Shown in pieces: positions 8,923 through 17,228 of a stretch of DNA of 64,000 nucleotides. The notes beneath the pieces were generated by a model. It was not told where the DNA came from. It ran no database searches and worked only from the letters and a program-made list of their open reading frames with translations. The translations under genes and the position numbers were made by a program. The DNA is taken from positions 2,170,001 through 2,234,000 of the forward strand of contig NZ_CP098502.1 in the NCBI RefSeq assembly GCF_024220175.1, given 5' to 3'. How positions within the stretch are numbered: position 1 is the stretch's first letter; the number at the start of each line of letters is the position of its first letter. Source of the stretch: Paraconexibacter antarcticus (lineage in GTDB: Bacteria; Actinomycetota; Thermoleophilia; Solirubrobacterales; Solirubrobacteraceae).

Positions 8923-8961
8923 CTGACAGCTCACGCAGGACAGGTCTGCCTGAGCTGTCAG
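8923..8961 (-). terminator. Strong hairpin, terminator of the S53 peptidase gene
   Basis: Inverted repeat with arms CTGACAGCTCA (8923-8933) and TGAGCTGTCAG (8951-8961). After a C/C mismatch it continues as GCAG/CTGC around a 7-base loop. It sits 18 bases after the S53 stop on the minus strand. There is no U-tract, as is common in GC-rich actinobacteria. Confidence 0.75.
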
Positions 8962-8978
8962 TGGGCGCGGCGGGGTCG

Positions 8979-10853
8979 CTACCCGCCCGTGAGGTACGTG
9001 GCGCTCGGCACGCCGATGCCGGTGATCGAGTCCCAGCCCTTCGTGACGGCGCCGCCGTCGCCGAGGCTCGAGTCCTGGTCGAACGTCCGGACCGAGTAGA
9101 CCATCCCGCCGGAGGGGTCCACGCCATTGGCGTAGTCCGAGCGGACGTTGCCCGCGTCGGGCCCGGGGGCGCTGACGTCGGTGATCGTGCCCTTGGCGGC
9201 CCCGTACAGCGTCGGGTTCAGCAGCCCGCCGCGCGCGCCGGTGCGCTGGTTGCGGAGGGCCTGCATGCCCGCCATCAGCGGTGCGGCGAGGCTCGTGCCG
9301 CCGATGCGGTACTCGCCGTAGGCGTTGCCGCCCTTGGGGAACTTCTGCGTCTCGCCGACGAGCATGCCCGTCGTCGGGTCCGCGTCCATCGCGACGTCGG
9401 GGACGGCGCGACCGGTGGTGTTCCCCGGCACGGTGCCCTGCTGGTAGGCGGGACGGGCGAAGAGCGACGAGAAGCCGCCGCCGGCGCCGTAGAGGAACCC
9501 GGCCGGCGTCCACGCGCCGCTCGCGAGCGTGAACTTGTCCGTGCCCCAGCCCGTCTGGAAGGAGAGCGCGCCCGTCGATCCGATCCCGGTCGACGTGCCG
9601 CCGACGGAGGTGACGTACGGGTCCGAGGTCGGGTAGTCGGCCTGCCCCACCCCCGAGGAGGCGACCTCGTCGCCGTTGTCCCCGGAGCTGAACAGGAACG
9701 AGATGCCCTGCAGGACGCCCTGCTGGAAGACCTGCTCGTAGGCGGCGACGCCGTCGGGCGTCTCGTTGGACTCGAGGTCGCCCCACGAGTTGCTCACGAC
9801 CGACGCCTTGTCGTCGTCGACCACCCGGGCGAGCGTGTCGCCGAAGTCCTGGTCCAGGCAGCTCGGCGAGCCGTAGTAGAGGACGTTCGCGCCCGGCGCC
9901 ATGCCGTGGACGGCCTCGACGTCGAGCGTCTCCTCGCCGTACCAGCCGAGCGAGTCGCAGAGCCGCTCCTGCGTGAACCGCGCCGGGTTGGACTGCGTGA
10001 GCTGGCCGGCCGCGAACGGCTGGTCGCCGTGCCGGGCCGCGTAGGTGTTCGCGTCGCTCTCGATCGTCGGCGACGCGTAGGCGTCGGTGATCGCGACCGT
10101 GACGCCGCTGCCGTTCAGCGCGGTGCCGCCCTCGTAGGCGGAGCGCAGCTGGGCCGGGACGTAGCCGCAGGGCGCGTAGGGGAGGGTCCTGCCCTGGAAC
10201 GGGGGCTGGTCGGAGGCGGGCTTCTCGCCGTAGTACGCCGAGCACGGGGTCCCGTTGACGAACGCGGCGGGGGCCGTGGCGTGCGGCTTCATGGCGCGGG
10301 GTCGCGTCGAGAGCCCGGACACCGCGAGGACCCGCGGGGCGATCGCGGCGGTGACGGTGGCCGCGTGCGTCGGCGCGTCGAAGCTGTCGCCACCGGCGGC
10401 GAACCGGTGCAGCCCGGTGCCGAACGTCGCGTCCACGGCCGCCGCGGTGCCGGTCACGGTGATGTAGCGCGAGTGCGCCTCGACGCCGTCGACCCTGAGG
10501 CCGCCGTCACGCGCGTAGGCCTCCACGGCCACGACGCTCTCGGCGGTCGGCCGGTAGGCGGCCTCGTACTGCGCGGGCGTGAGGTACCGGCCGTGGGTCG
10601 GCGACGACGGGTCGGAGACCGCCGCGGCCGCGGCGGCGAGCGCATCGCTGCCGCCCTTCGGCGTGAGGTAGATGCGAAGCGTCACGGGCTTGCCGGGGGC
10701 GACGGCGCCCTGGTCGGCGGCGCCCTTGGCCGCCTGGGGACCGGCGGCCGGGACCGCCTTGCGTGCGGGGGCCGCGCCGGCGGCGGGGCCGGCGACCAGG
10801 CCGGCGACGGTCGCGAGGAGTGCCGCGACCGAGGCCTTGGTTGCGTACGTCAA
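8979..10853 (-). CDS. Secreted S53 (sedolisin/kumamolisin) peptidase
   Basis: A 624-residue preproprotein: signal peptide (~1-27), pro-kumamolisin activation domain (~50-195), then the catalytic domain. The Glu-Asp-Ser triad is visible: E307 and D311 in GEETLDVEAVHG and S521 in GGTSLAAP. The oxyanion Asp is likely in SSGDNGDEVASSG, and C-terminal Ca2+-site Asp residues lie near GWDSITGIG. The start is TTG at 10851-10853, chosen because GGGAGGG lies six bases upstream and no ATG or GTG fits. Sedolisins are acid-active endopeptidases that mature by self-cleavage outside the cell. The gene stands alone between its own promoter and hairpin. Confidence 0.93.
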   Translation of the reverse strand: MTYATKASVAALLATVAGLVAGPAAGAAPARKAVPAAGPQAAKGAADQGAVAPGKPVTLRIYLTPKGGSDALAAAAAAVSDPSSPTHGRYLTPAQYEAAYRPTAESVVAVEAYARDGGLRVDGVEAHSRYITVTGTAAAVDATFGTGLHRFAAGGDSFDAPTHAATVTAAIAPRVLAVSGLSTRPRAMKPHATAPAAFVNGTPCSAYYGEKPASDQPPFQGRTLPYAPCGYVPAQLRSAYEGGTALNGSGVTVAITDAYASPTIESDANTYAARHGDQPFAAGQLTQSNPARFTQERLCDSLGWYGEETLDVEAVHGMAPGANVLYYGSPSCLDQDFGDTLARVVDDDKASVVSNSWGDLESNETPDGVAAYEQVFQQGVLQGISFLFSSGDNGDEVASSGVGQADYPTSDPYVTSVGGTSTGIGSTGALSFQTGWGTDKFTLASGAWTPAGFLYGAGGGFSSLFARPAYQQGTVPGNTTGRAVPDVAMDADPTTGMLVGETQKFPKGGNAYGEYRIGGTSLAAPLMAGMQALRNQRTGARGGLLNPTLYGAAKGTITDVSAPGPDAGNVRSDYANGVDPSGGMVYSVRTFDQDSSLGDGGAVTKGWDSITGIGVPSATYLTGG

Positions 10854-10889
10854 GAGATCCCTCCCTGTGGGAATGGCAGGAGGCGCGAA

Positions 10890-10917
10890 CCTATAGTCGC
10901 GACGCGACGTCGCTCAA
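10890..10917 (-). promoter_or_regulatory. Promoter of the S53 peptidase gene
   Basis: On the minus strand TTGAGC (10912-10917) is separated by 16 bases from TATAGG (10890-10895), a good SigA-type pair. The TTG start and its GGGAGGG ribosome site lie about 35 bases downstream. Confidence 0.6.
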
Positions 10918-11013
10918 AGGGGCCGGTGCGAGGGCCCACCCACGCCTAAGCGTCTTCTCATCCGGGGCCGCGCGCGGGTGGCGGCCGGCTCGGCGGGCGC
11001 GCCGGGCGCCCGC

Positions 11014-11019
11014 TACGGT
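11014..11019 (+). promoter_or_regulatory. -10 element, probable leaderless start
   Basis: TACGGT ends 7 bases before the ATG at 11027 and no ribosome-binding sequence is present. This spacing puts transcription start at or next to the A of ATG. Confidence 0.45.
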
Positions 11020-11026
11020 CGGCGTC

Positions 11027-12082
11027 ATGCTTGAGCGCGCAGACGTGTCCGCCGCGACGTGGGCGATCGTCGGCGGTCGGCCGCCCGCCGAGCCCGGCGC
11101 CCCGCTCAACGTCCCGCTCGTCGCGGCGTCGACGTTCATCCAGGGGGCCGAGCGGATCTACAGCCGCAACGAGGCGACCCCCGGCTGGGAGGCGCTCGAG
11201 GCGCTCGTCGGCGGCCTGGAGGGCGGGGAGGCCGTCGCGTTCGCCTCGGGGATGGCCGCGTGCGCCGCCGTCCTGCAGCAGCTGCCGAGCGGCGCGCGGC
11301 TCGTCCTCGGCGACGACTGCTACCAGGGGGTCGCCGGGATCGCGGAGGCCGGGGCGCGCGACCACGGCTGGGCGGTCGAGCGGCTCCCGGTCGCCGACCC
11401 GGCCTGGCCGGACCGCGCGCAGACCGCCGACCTGCTGTGGGTGGAGTCGCCTTCGAACCCGCTGCTCGACGTCGCCGACGTCGCGGCGATCTGCGCCGCC
11501 CCGCGCCGCCCCGGTACGCGCGTCGTCGTCGACAACACGTTCGCGACGCCGCTCGGGCAGCAGCCGCTCACGCTCGGCGCCGACCTCGTCGTCCACTCGG
11601 CGACGAAGTTCATCGGCGGGCACTCCGACCTCCTCCTCGGGCTCGCCGTCACCGCCGACGAGGAGCAGCTGCGCCTCCTGCGGACGGCCCGCGGGCTGAA
11701 CGGCGCGACGCCCGGGACGCTCGAGTGCTTCCTCGCCCTCCGCGGCGCGCGCACGCTGCCGCTGCGCCTGCGGCAGGCGACGGCCACCGCGCAGCTGCTC
11801 GCCGGGCGGCTCGCGGCCCACGCGGCGGTCACGCGCGTGCGGTACCCCGGCTTCGGCGCGATCGTGAGCTTCGAGCTCGCCGACGCACCCGCGGCGGACG
11901 CCCTCTGCGCGGCCACCCGGATCGTCCGCCACGCGACGAGCCTCGGCGGGGTGGAGACGACGATGGAGCGCCGCGCCGCCCACCCGGGGCAGGAGCACAT
12001 CCCGGCCGGCCTCATCCGGATGAGCGTCGGGTGCGAGGACGCGGAGGACCTGTGGGCGGACCTCGCCGCGGCCCTCGGGTGA
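11027..12082 (+). CDS. Cys/Met-metabolism PLP-dependent enzyme (cystathionine gamma-synthase/lyase family)
   Basis: A 351-residue fold-type I PLP enzyme. Visible family features are the substrate/PLP loop YSRNEATPGWEALE, the PLP-stacking region FASGMAACAAVL, the aspartate strand VVVDNTFATPLGQQPL, and the Schiff-base lysine K194 in HSATKFIGGHSD. The C-terminal HPGQEHIPAGLIRMSVGCED is the usual closing motif. It is somewhat shorter than the usual ~380-400 residues, with the loss in the region before YPGFGAIVSFEL. It could make or cleave cystathionine, or act as methionine gamma-lyase. It ends 15 bases from the opposing AlaDH-like gene. Confidence 0.9.
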   Translation: MLERADVSAATWAIVGGRPPAEPGAPLNVPLVAASTFIQGAERIYSRNEATPGWEALEALVGGLEGGEAVAFASGMAACAAVLQQLPSGARLVLGDDCYQGVAGIAEAGARDHGWAVERLPVADPAWPDRAQTADLLWVESPSNPLLDVADVAAICAAPRRPGTRVVVDNTFATPLGQQPLTLGADLVVHSATKFIGGHSDLLLGLAVTADEEQLRLLRTARGLNGATPGTLECFLALRGARTLPLRLRQATATAQLLAGRLAAHAAVTRVRYPGFGAIVSFELADAPAADALCAATRIVRHATSLGGVETTMERRAAHPGQEHIPAGLIRMSVGCEDAEDLWADLAAALG

Positions 12083-12097
12083 CCGCGCGGGGCGCGC

Positions 12098-13231
12098 TCA
12101 GGCGACGGGGTGCGGGTGCTCGGCGGACCGCCCCTGGAAGCTGAGGATGCGGGGGTTCTGGACGTGGCCGTCACGGATCTCGATCGCGCGCCGGATCGTC
12201 TCGACGGCGTCCCACCGCGCCGGGCCGGCCATGACGGTCGGCAGGTAGGCGAGCAGCGCCTCGCTGTTCTCCCACGTCGCGGAGTCCCACAGCAGCGACG
12301 GGCTGTGGTCGACGGCGTAGTGGTGCAGCCCGTCGCCGAAGGTGAACATCGGCGCGGCGAACGTCGTGGGCCGCGTCCACTCGAAACCCATGCCCTCGTC
12401 GCACGAGACGTCGATGAACACCGTCCCCGGCGTGAAGTGGTGCAGGTCCTCGTTCGTGACGAACATAAGCGGCGCGTCGGTGTCCTGCAGGATGCAGTTG
12501 ACGACGATGTCGTACTGCCCGAGGACCTCCGCCAGCGGCCCGGGCTCGGGGTCCTTCAGGGCGAGCGTCCGGCCCGGATTCGCCGGGTCGCGCTCGAAGT
12601 GCTGCATCCGGACGGAGGCGAACGGGGACGCCACCGCGGCGACGCTGCGCTGCGTGAGCACCGTGACGTCGCTGACGCCGAGCGCCGACAGCCCGCGGAC
12701 GGCGCCGCGGGCGGTCGCGCCGAAGCTGATGACCGCGGCGCGCAGGCGCCGGCCGTAGTCGCCGGTCGCGCCGCGGAGCTGCATCGCGTGGAGGACCGAG
12801 CAGTACCCGGCGAGCTCGTTGTTCTTGTGGAAGACGTGGAGGCTGAAGTGGCCCTCCTTCGTCCAGTGGTTCATCGCCTCCCACGCGATGAGCGTCAGGC
12901 CGCGGTCGATCGCGAGCTGCGTCAGCTCCCGGTCCTGCACGCAGTGCGGCCAGCCCCAGAGGACCTGCCCGGGACGCAGCGTCTTGAGGTCCGCCCCCAG
13001 CGGCTTCGGGAGGAGGACGACGTCGCACTCGTCGAGCAGCTCCTCGCGGGTGCGCAGCCCGCCCAGGAGGCTCGTCAGCCGCGCGTCGCTCATGCCGAAC
13101 GCCTCGCCGTACCCGTGCTCCGCGAAGATCCGCCGTCGCAGGAGGGGGTCGATGCGTTCCAGGTGGGCCGGGTGGATCGCCAGCCGGCGCTCGTCCGGCT
13201 TGCGCGACGTCGCGACGAGGGCGACGCTCAA
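12098..13231 (-). CDS. Alanine dehydrogenase / N5-(carboxyethyl)ornithine synthase-like oxidoreductase
   Basis: About 377 residues. The N-terminal RKPDERRLAIHP resembles AlaDH/PNT and CEO-synthase proteins. A Rossmann-type domain follows at ~170-290 (AVISFGATARGAVRGLSALG, then DIVVNCILQ). NHWTKEGHFSLHVFHKNNE resembles the CEO-synthase branch, which reductively joins pyruvate to an amino acid using NADPH. I place the start at TTG 13229-13231 because GGAGGGG lies 8 bases upstream; GTG 13238-13240 is almost on top of that site. The exact substrate is not clear from sequence. Confidence 0.78.
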   Translation of the reverse strand: MSVALVATSRKPDERRLAIHPAHLERIDPLLRRRIFAEHGYGEAFGMSDARLTSLLGGLRTREELLDECDVVLLPKPLGADLKTLRPGQVLWGWPHCVQDRELTQLAIDRGLTLIAWEAMNHWTKEGHFSLHVFHKNNELAGYCSVLHAMQLRGATGDYGRRLRAAVISFGATARGAVRGLSALGVSDVTVLTQRSVAAVASPFASVRMQHFERDPANPGRTLALKDPEPGPLAEVLGQYDIVVNCILQDTDAPLMFVTNEDLHHFTPGTVFIDVSCDEGMGFEWTRPTTFAAPMFTFGDGLHHYAVDHSPSLLWDSATWENSEALLAYLPTVMAGPARWDAVETIRRAIEIRDGHVQNPRILSFQGRSAEHPHPVA

Positions 13232-13299
13232 GGTGTCCACCCCTCCAGTGTAGGGCGGGGCCCGCTGCCGGGACGGCTCCACGCGGCGGCCGCGCCCGG

Positions 13300-13305
13300 T
13301 AACGT
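13300..13305 (+). promoter_or_regulatory. -10 element, probable leaderless start
   Basis: TAACGT lies 6 bases before the ATG at 13312, with no ribosome-binding sequence. It has the same arrangement as the elements at 11014, 20321 and 22652. Confidence 0.45.
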
Positions 13306-13311
13306 CGGGCC

Positions 13312-15641
13312 ATGAGCACGAGCGAGATGCACTACCGGGCCTGCACGCTCTGCGAGGCGATGTGCGGCCTCGAGATCGAGCACGCGGGCGGCGAGATCCT
13401 CGGGATCCGCGGCGACGAGCGCAACCACTTCTCCAAGGGGCACATCTGCCCGAAGGGCAACGCGCTCCAGGATCTGCACACCGATCCCCAGCGGATCCGC
13501 ACCCCGCTGCGGCGCAACGCCGCGGGCGAGTTCGAGCCGGTCGACTGGGACGTCGCCCTCGACGACATCGCCGACCGCCTCGCGGCGATCCAGGCCGCGC
13601 ACGGCCGGGACGCGGTGGGCTCCTACTTCGGCAACCCCACCGCGCACCACCTCGGCGCGGGCCTGGCGATCTTCCCGCTGGTCGCCGCGCTCGGCTCCCG
13701 CAACCGGTACAGCGCGACCTCGCAGGACCAGCTTCCGCACTCGCTCGCGGCGCTGAAGCTCTTCGGCCACTTCGCGATGTTCCCCACCCCGGACGTCGAT
13801 CGGACGGACCTGTTCCTGTGCTTCGGGGGCAACCCGCTCGCGTCCAACGGGAGCGTCATGTCGGCGCCCGGCTTCCGCCACCGGGTGCGCGACCTGCAGG
13901 CCCGCGGCGGCCGCTTCGTCGTCATCGACCCGCGCCGCACGGAGTCCGCCAAGGTCGCCGACGAGTACCTCGCCATCCGGCCCGGGACCGACGCCTGGCT
14001 GCTGCTGGCCATGCTGCACGTCGTCTACGCCGAGGGCCTCGTCGACCTTGGCAGCCCCGCGCCTGCGTCGACGGGGTGGAGGACCTCGGGGCGCTCGTCG
14101 CCGGCTTCACGCCCGAGGACGCCGCCGACCGCACCGGCATCGCGGCCGGCGACATCCGGCGTCTGGCGCGCGACTTCGCCGGGACGCCGCGGGCCCTCGC
14201 GTACGGCCGCGTCGGCATCTGCCAGCAGGAGTTCGGCGGCCTCGCCGCCTGGCTCCTCTACGTGCTCAACGTCGTCACCGGCAAGCTCGACCGGGAGGGC
14301 GGCATGATGTTCACGACGCCGGCCGTCGACCCGCTGCCGATCGCCGACGCCATCGGCTGGGGCGGGAGCTTCGACACCTTCCGCTCGCGCGTCGGCGGCC
14401 TGCCCGAGTTCGCCGGCGAGCTGCCCACCGCCGCCCTCGCCGAGGAGATCGAGACACCCGGCGAGGGGCAGGTGCGCGCGTTGCTCGTCCACGCCGGCAA
14501 CCCGGTGCTGTCGGCGCCGAACGGCTCCCGCCTCGAGCGCGCCCTTCCGGGCCTGGAGCTCCTGGTCTGCTTCGACATGTACGTCACCGAGACGTCCCGG
14601 CACGCGGACTACATCCTGCCGCCGGGCGGGCAGCTCGAGACCGCGGACTACGACGTGATCCTGAACCTCGTCACCGTCCGCAACGTCGCGCACTTCTCCG
14701 AGCCGCTGTTCGACATCGCGGACGGCGGGCGCCACGACTGGCAGGCGCTCGTCGGGCTGACGACGCGGCTGCTCGCGCGCTCCGAAAGCCGGCGGGCCCG
14801 GGCGGCCGGCCGGGCCTACGGGATGGTGTACGACCGGCTCGGCGCGACCGGCCTGCTCGATCTCATGCTCCGCACCGGCCCCTACGGCCACGCGGCCGCG
14901 GCGGCGTCCCTGCTCGACCGCGCGCTCGGCCGCTTCGGCCCGGCGCGCGCGGCGTGGGAGCTGCTCGCGCGGGTCGTCGGCCGCTCGCCCCTCGCCCGCT
15001 ACGCCGCGCCCCCGGCCTCGCCGATGCCGCCGACGATCCCGCGGGGCGGTCTGACCCTGGACGTGCTCAAGGCGCACCCGCACGGCTTCGACATCGGGCC
15101 GCTGCAGCCGCGGCTGCCCGGACGGCTCTTCACCCCGGACAAGCGCATCGCGCTCGTCCACGACATCTACGTCGCGGACCTCGAGCGGCTGCGCGCGGTC
15201 CCGCCGGCCGACGGGCTCGTCCTCATCGGCCGCCGCCACCTGCGGTCGAACAACTCCTGGATGCACAACAGCCGGCGGCTCGTGAAGGGCCCCTCGCGCT
15301 GCACGCTCATGATCCATCCCGACGACGCGGACGCGCGCGGGCTCGAGGACGGCGCCATCGCCGTCGTCGCCTCGCGCGCCGGCGAGCTCTCGATCCCCGT
15401 CGAGGTAACGGACACCCTGATGCCCGGCGTCGTGAGCATCCCGCACGGCTGGGGCCACCACCGCGAGGGCACGGCCTGGAGCACGGCCGAGGACCACGCG
15501 GGCGTGTCGGTCAACGACATCACCGACGACCGCTTCATCGACCGCCTGTCGGGGACGAGCGCGCTCAACGGCGTGCCGGTGGAGGTGCGTGCAGGCGGGC
15601 AGCCCGCGGCGGCGCGGGAGGTGGCCATCGCCGCGGAGTGA
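13312..15641 (+). pseudogene. Molybdopterin oxidoreductase with [4Fe-4S] site, interrupted by a frameshift
   Basis: Read through one frameshift, this is a ~776-residue Mo/W-bis-MGD enzyme of the formate dehydrogenase/nitrate reductase superfamily. The N-terminus has the cluster ligands CTLCEAMC...CPKG, then the MGD-binding domain (LFLCFGGNPLASNGS, FVVIDPRRTESAKVADEYLAIRPGTD in two overlapping stretches). Frame 1 is good up to AEGLVDLG (~14052). From ACVDGVEDLGALVAGF (~14065) the protein continues in the frame one base earlier, to the C-terminal MopB dinucleotide-binding domain (SNNSWMHNSRRLVKG, SIPHGWGHHREG). This fits one lost base near the cccc run at 14055-14060. It may be a sequencing error or a true mutation. 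Confidence 0.8.
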
Positions 15642-17228
15642 CTACGCCGCTCGCGGGTCCCGTCCCGGCGCGGGGCGGGGACCGAGCGGGCGGCCGCCGA
15701 GGGTCAGCTCGCCGTCGGCGTGCGCGGCGAGCACCGGGTCGTGCGTGGCGCAGACGACGGTCCGGCCGTGCTCGTGCGCGACGGTCCGCAGCAGGGCGCC
15801 GAGGGCCTCGGCACCGGCCTCGTCGAGGGCGGACGTCGGTTCGTCGAGGACGACGAGCCCGCGGGCGGAGGCGAGGGCACGGGCGATCGCGGCCCGGCGG
15901 CGCTCGCCGCCCGAGAGCCGCCCGACGGGCTGTCGCAGGCGCTCGCCGAGGCCGAGGGCGCGCAGCCACGGCGTCACGAGCGCCGGGGCCGGCCCGGGCT
16001 GCTCGGCCGGCCCGAGGTGGGGCAGCAGGACGTCGCCCTGCCCGACGTACGCGATGTCCCGCGCGCGGAGCGCCGCCCGCCCGGCGCGGTCGAGCGCGCC
16101 GAGGTCCGCGGCGCCGACCCGGATCGTGCCGGCGTCCGGCGGCTCCAGGCCGCAGAGCAGGCGCAGCAGGGTCGACTTGCTGGTGCCCGAGCGGCCGGTG
16201 ACGACGGTGAACGTCCCGAGCGCCCAGGCGGCGTCGAGCCCGTCGAGGACGACCCGCACGCCGTAGGCGCGGCGCAGGCCGCAGACCTCGGCCCGCACGC
16301 CGGCGGCCCGCCCCGCCGTCGCGGCCGGGACCTCCGGGCGGGGCACGGCCGCGGGCACGGCCGCGGGCACGGCCGCGGGCACGGCCGGGGCCCCGCCGCC
16401 CGCGCCCGCCGGTTCGAGCACGACGCGCCCGTCCTCGGCGCGGGCGGTCGCCCGGTCGGTGATGCCCGCGGCGCGTAGCGTCTCCGCGGGCACGCGCAGC
16501 CAGCCGCCGCGGTCGACGACGACCGCCGTCCCGCCGCCGCTGTCCTCGTCGCTGACCCTCCCGTCGCGGACGTGGACGCGGCGGTCCATCGCCGCCGCGG
16601 TGGCGGGGTCGTGCGTCACGAGGAGCATCGCCATGCCGCGCTCGCGCGCGACCTCGCGGAGCAGCGCGAGCACGGCGGCGGCGCTCGCCGCGTCGAGCTC
16701 GCCCGTCGGCTCGTCGGCGAGCAGCAGGCGCGGCGCGTGCACGATCGCCGCGGCGATCGCCGCCCGCTGGCGCTCGCCGCCCGACAGCTCGACCGCCCGG
16801 GCGCCGGCCGCGGCCGCGAGCCCGACGCGGGCGAGGTGCTCCGTGGCGATCCGCCGCGCCGCGGCGCGTCCGTGGCCGCGCAGCGTGAGGGGGAGGGCGA
16901 CGGCGTCGCGGATGGTGAGGTCGGGCGGGAGGGCGCGCTCGCCGTGCTGCCCGACGAGCCCCAGCCCCTCGCGGCGCAGGCGGGCCCGCGCGCGCGACCG
17001 CACGCGGGACAGGTCGGTGCCGAGGACGAGCGCCCGGCCTGCCGACGGCGCCTCCAGGCCCGCGAGCACGTGCAGCAAGGTCGACTTCCCCGAGCCGCTC
17101 GGCCCGAGACAGGCGACGGCCTCGCCGGCCGCGACCGTGAGCGTCAGGCCCTGCAGCGCGGCGGCGTCCCCCTCGCGGGTGCGGTGCACGCGGAAGAGGT
17201 CGCGGCAGTCGACGGCGGGCGCGCTCAC
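15642..17228 (-). CDS. Tandem (double) ABC-transporter ATPase, LolD/MacB type
   Basis: A 528-residue fusion of two ATPase domains. Domain 1 (~5-220) has Walker A GPSGSGKST, signature LSGGERQRAAIA, Walker B LLLADEPTGELD and switch LLVTHDP. A linker contains PAAV repeats (~290-310). Domain 2 (~315-520) has LSGGERRRAAIA and VVLDEPTSALD, but its Walker A reads GRSGTSKST, with Ser replacing the Gly before the catalytic Lys. The pair is therefore probably asymmetric, with one degenerate site. The GTG start overlaps the FtsX permease stop as GTGA, so the two form one transporter. Its stop abuts that of the molybdopterin gene. Confidence 0.88.
   Translation of the reverse strand: MSAPAVDCRDLFRVHRTREGDAAALQGLTLTVAAGEAVACLGPSGSGKSTLLHVLAGLEAPSAGRALVLGTDLSRVRSRARARLRREGLGLVGQHGERALPPDLTIRDAVALPLTLRGHGRAAARRIATEHLARVGLAAAAGARAVELSGGERQRAAIAAAIVHAPRLLLADEPTGELDAASAAAVLALLREVARERGMAMLLVTHDPATAAAMDRRVHVRDGRVSDEDSGGGTAVVVDRGGWLRVPAETLRAAGITDRATARAEDGRVVLEPAGAGGGAPAVPAAVPAAVPAAVPRPEVPAATAGRAAGVRAEVCGLRRAYGVRVVLDGLDAAWALGTFTVVTGRSGTSKSTLLRLLCGLEPPDAGTIRVGAADLGALDRAGRAALRARDIAYVGQGDVLLPHLGPAEQPGPAPALVTPWLRALGLGERLRQPVGRLSGGERRRAAIARALASARGLVVLDEPTSALDEAGAEALGALLRTVAHEHGRTVVCATHDPVLAAHADGELTLGGRPLGPRPAPGRDPRAA
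16341..16386. repeat. 12-bp tandem repeat, 3.8 copies
   Basis: The unit GGGCACGGCCGC is repeated without change from 16341 to about 16386. It lies inside the double-ATPase gene and encodes the PAAV repeats of the linker between the two ATPase domains. Copy number could vary without breaking the frame. Confidence 0.9.
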
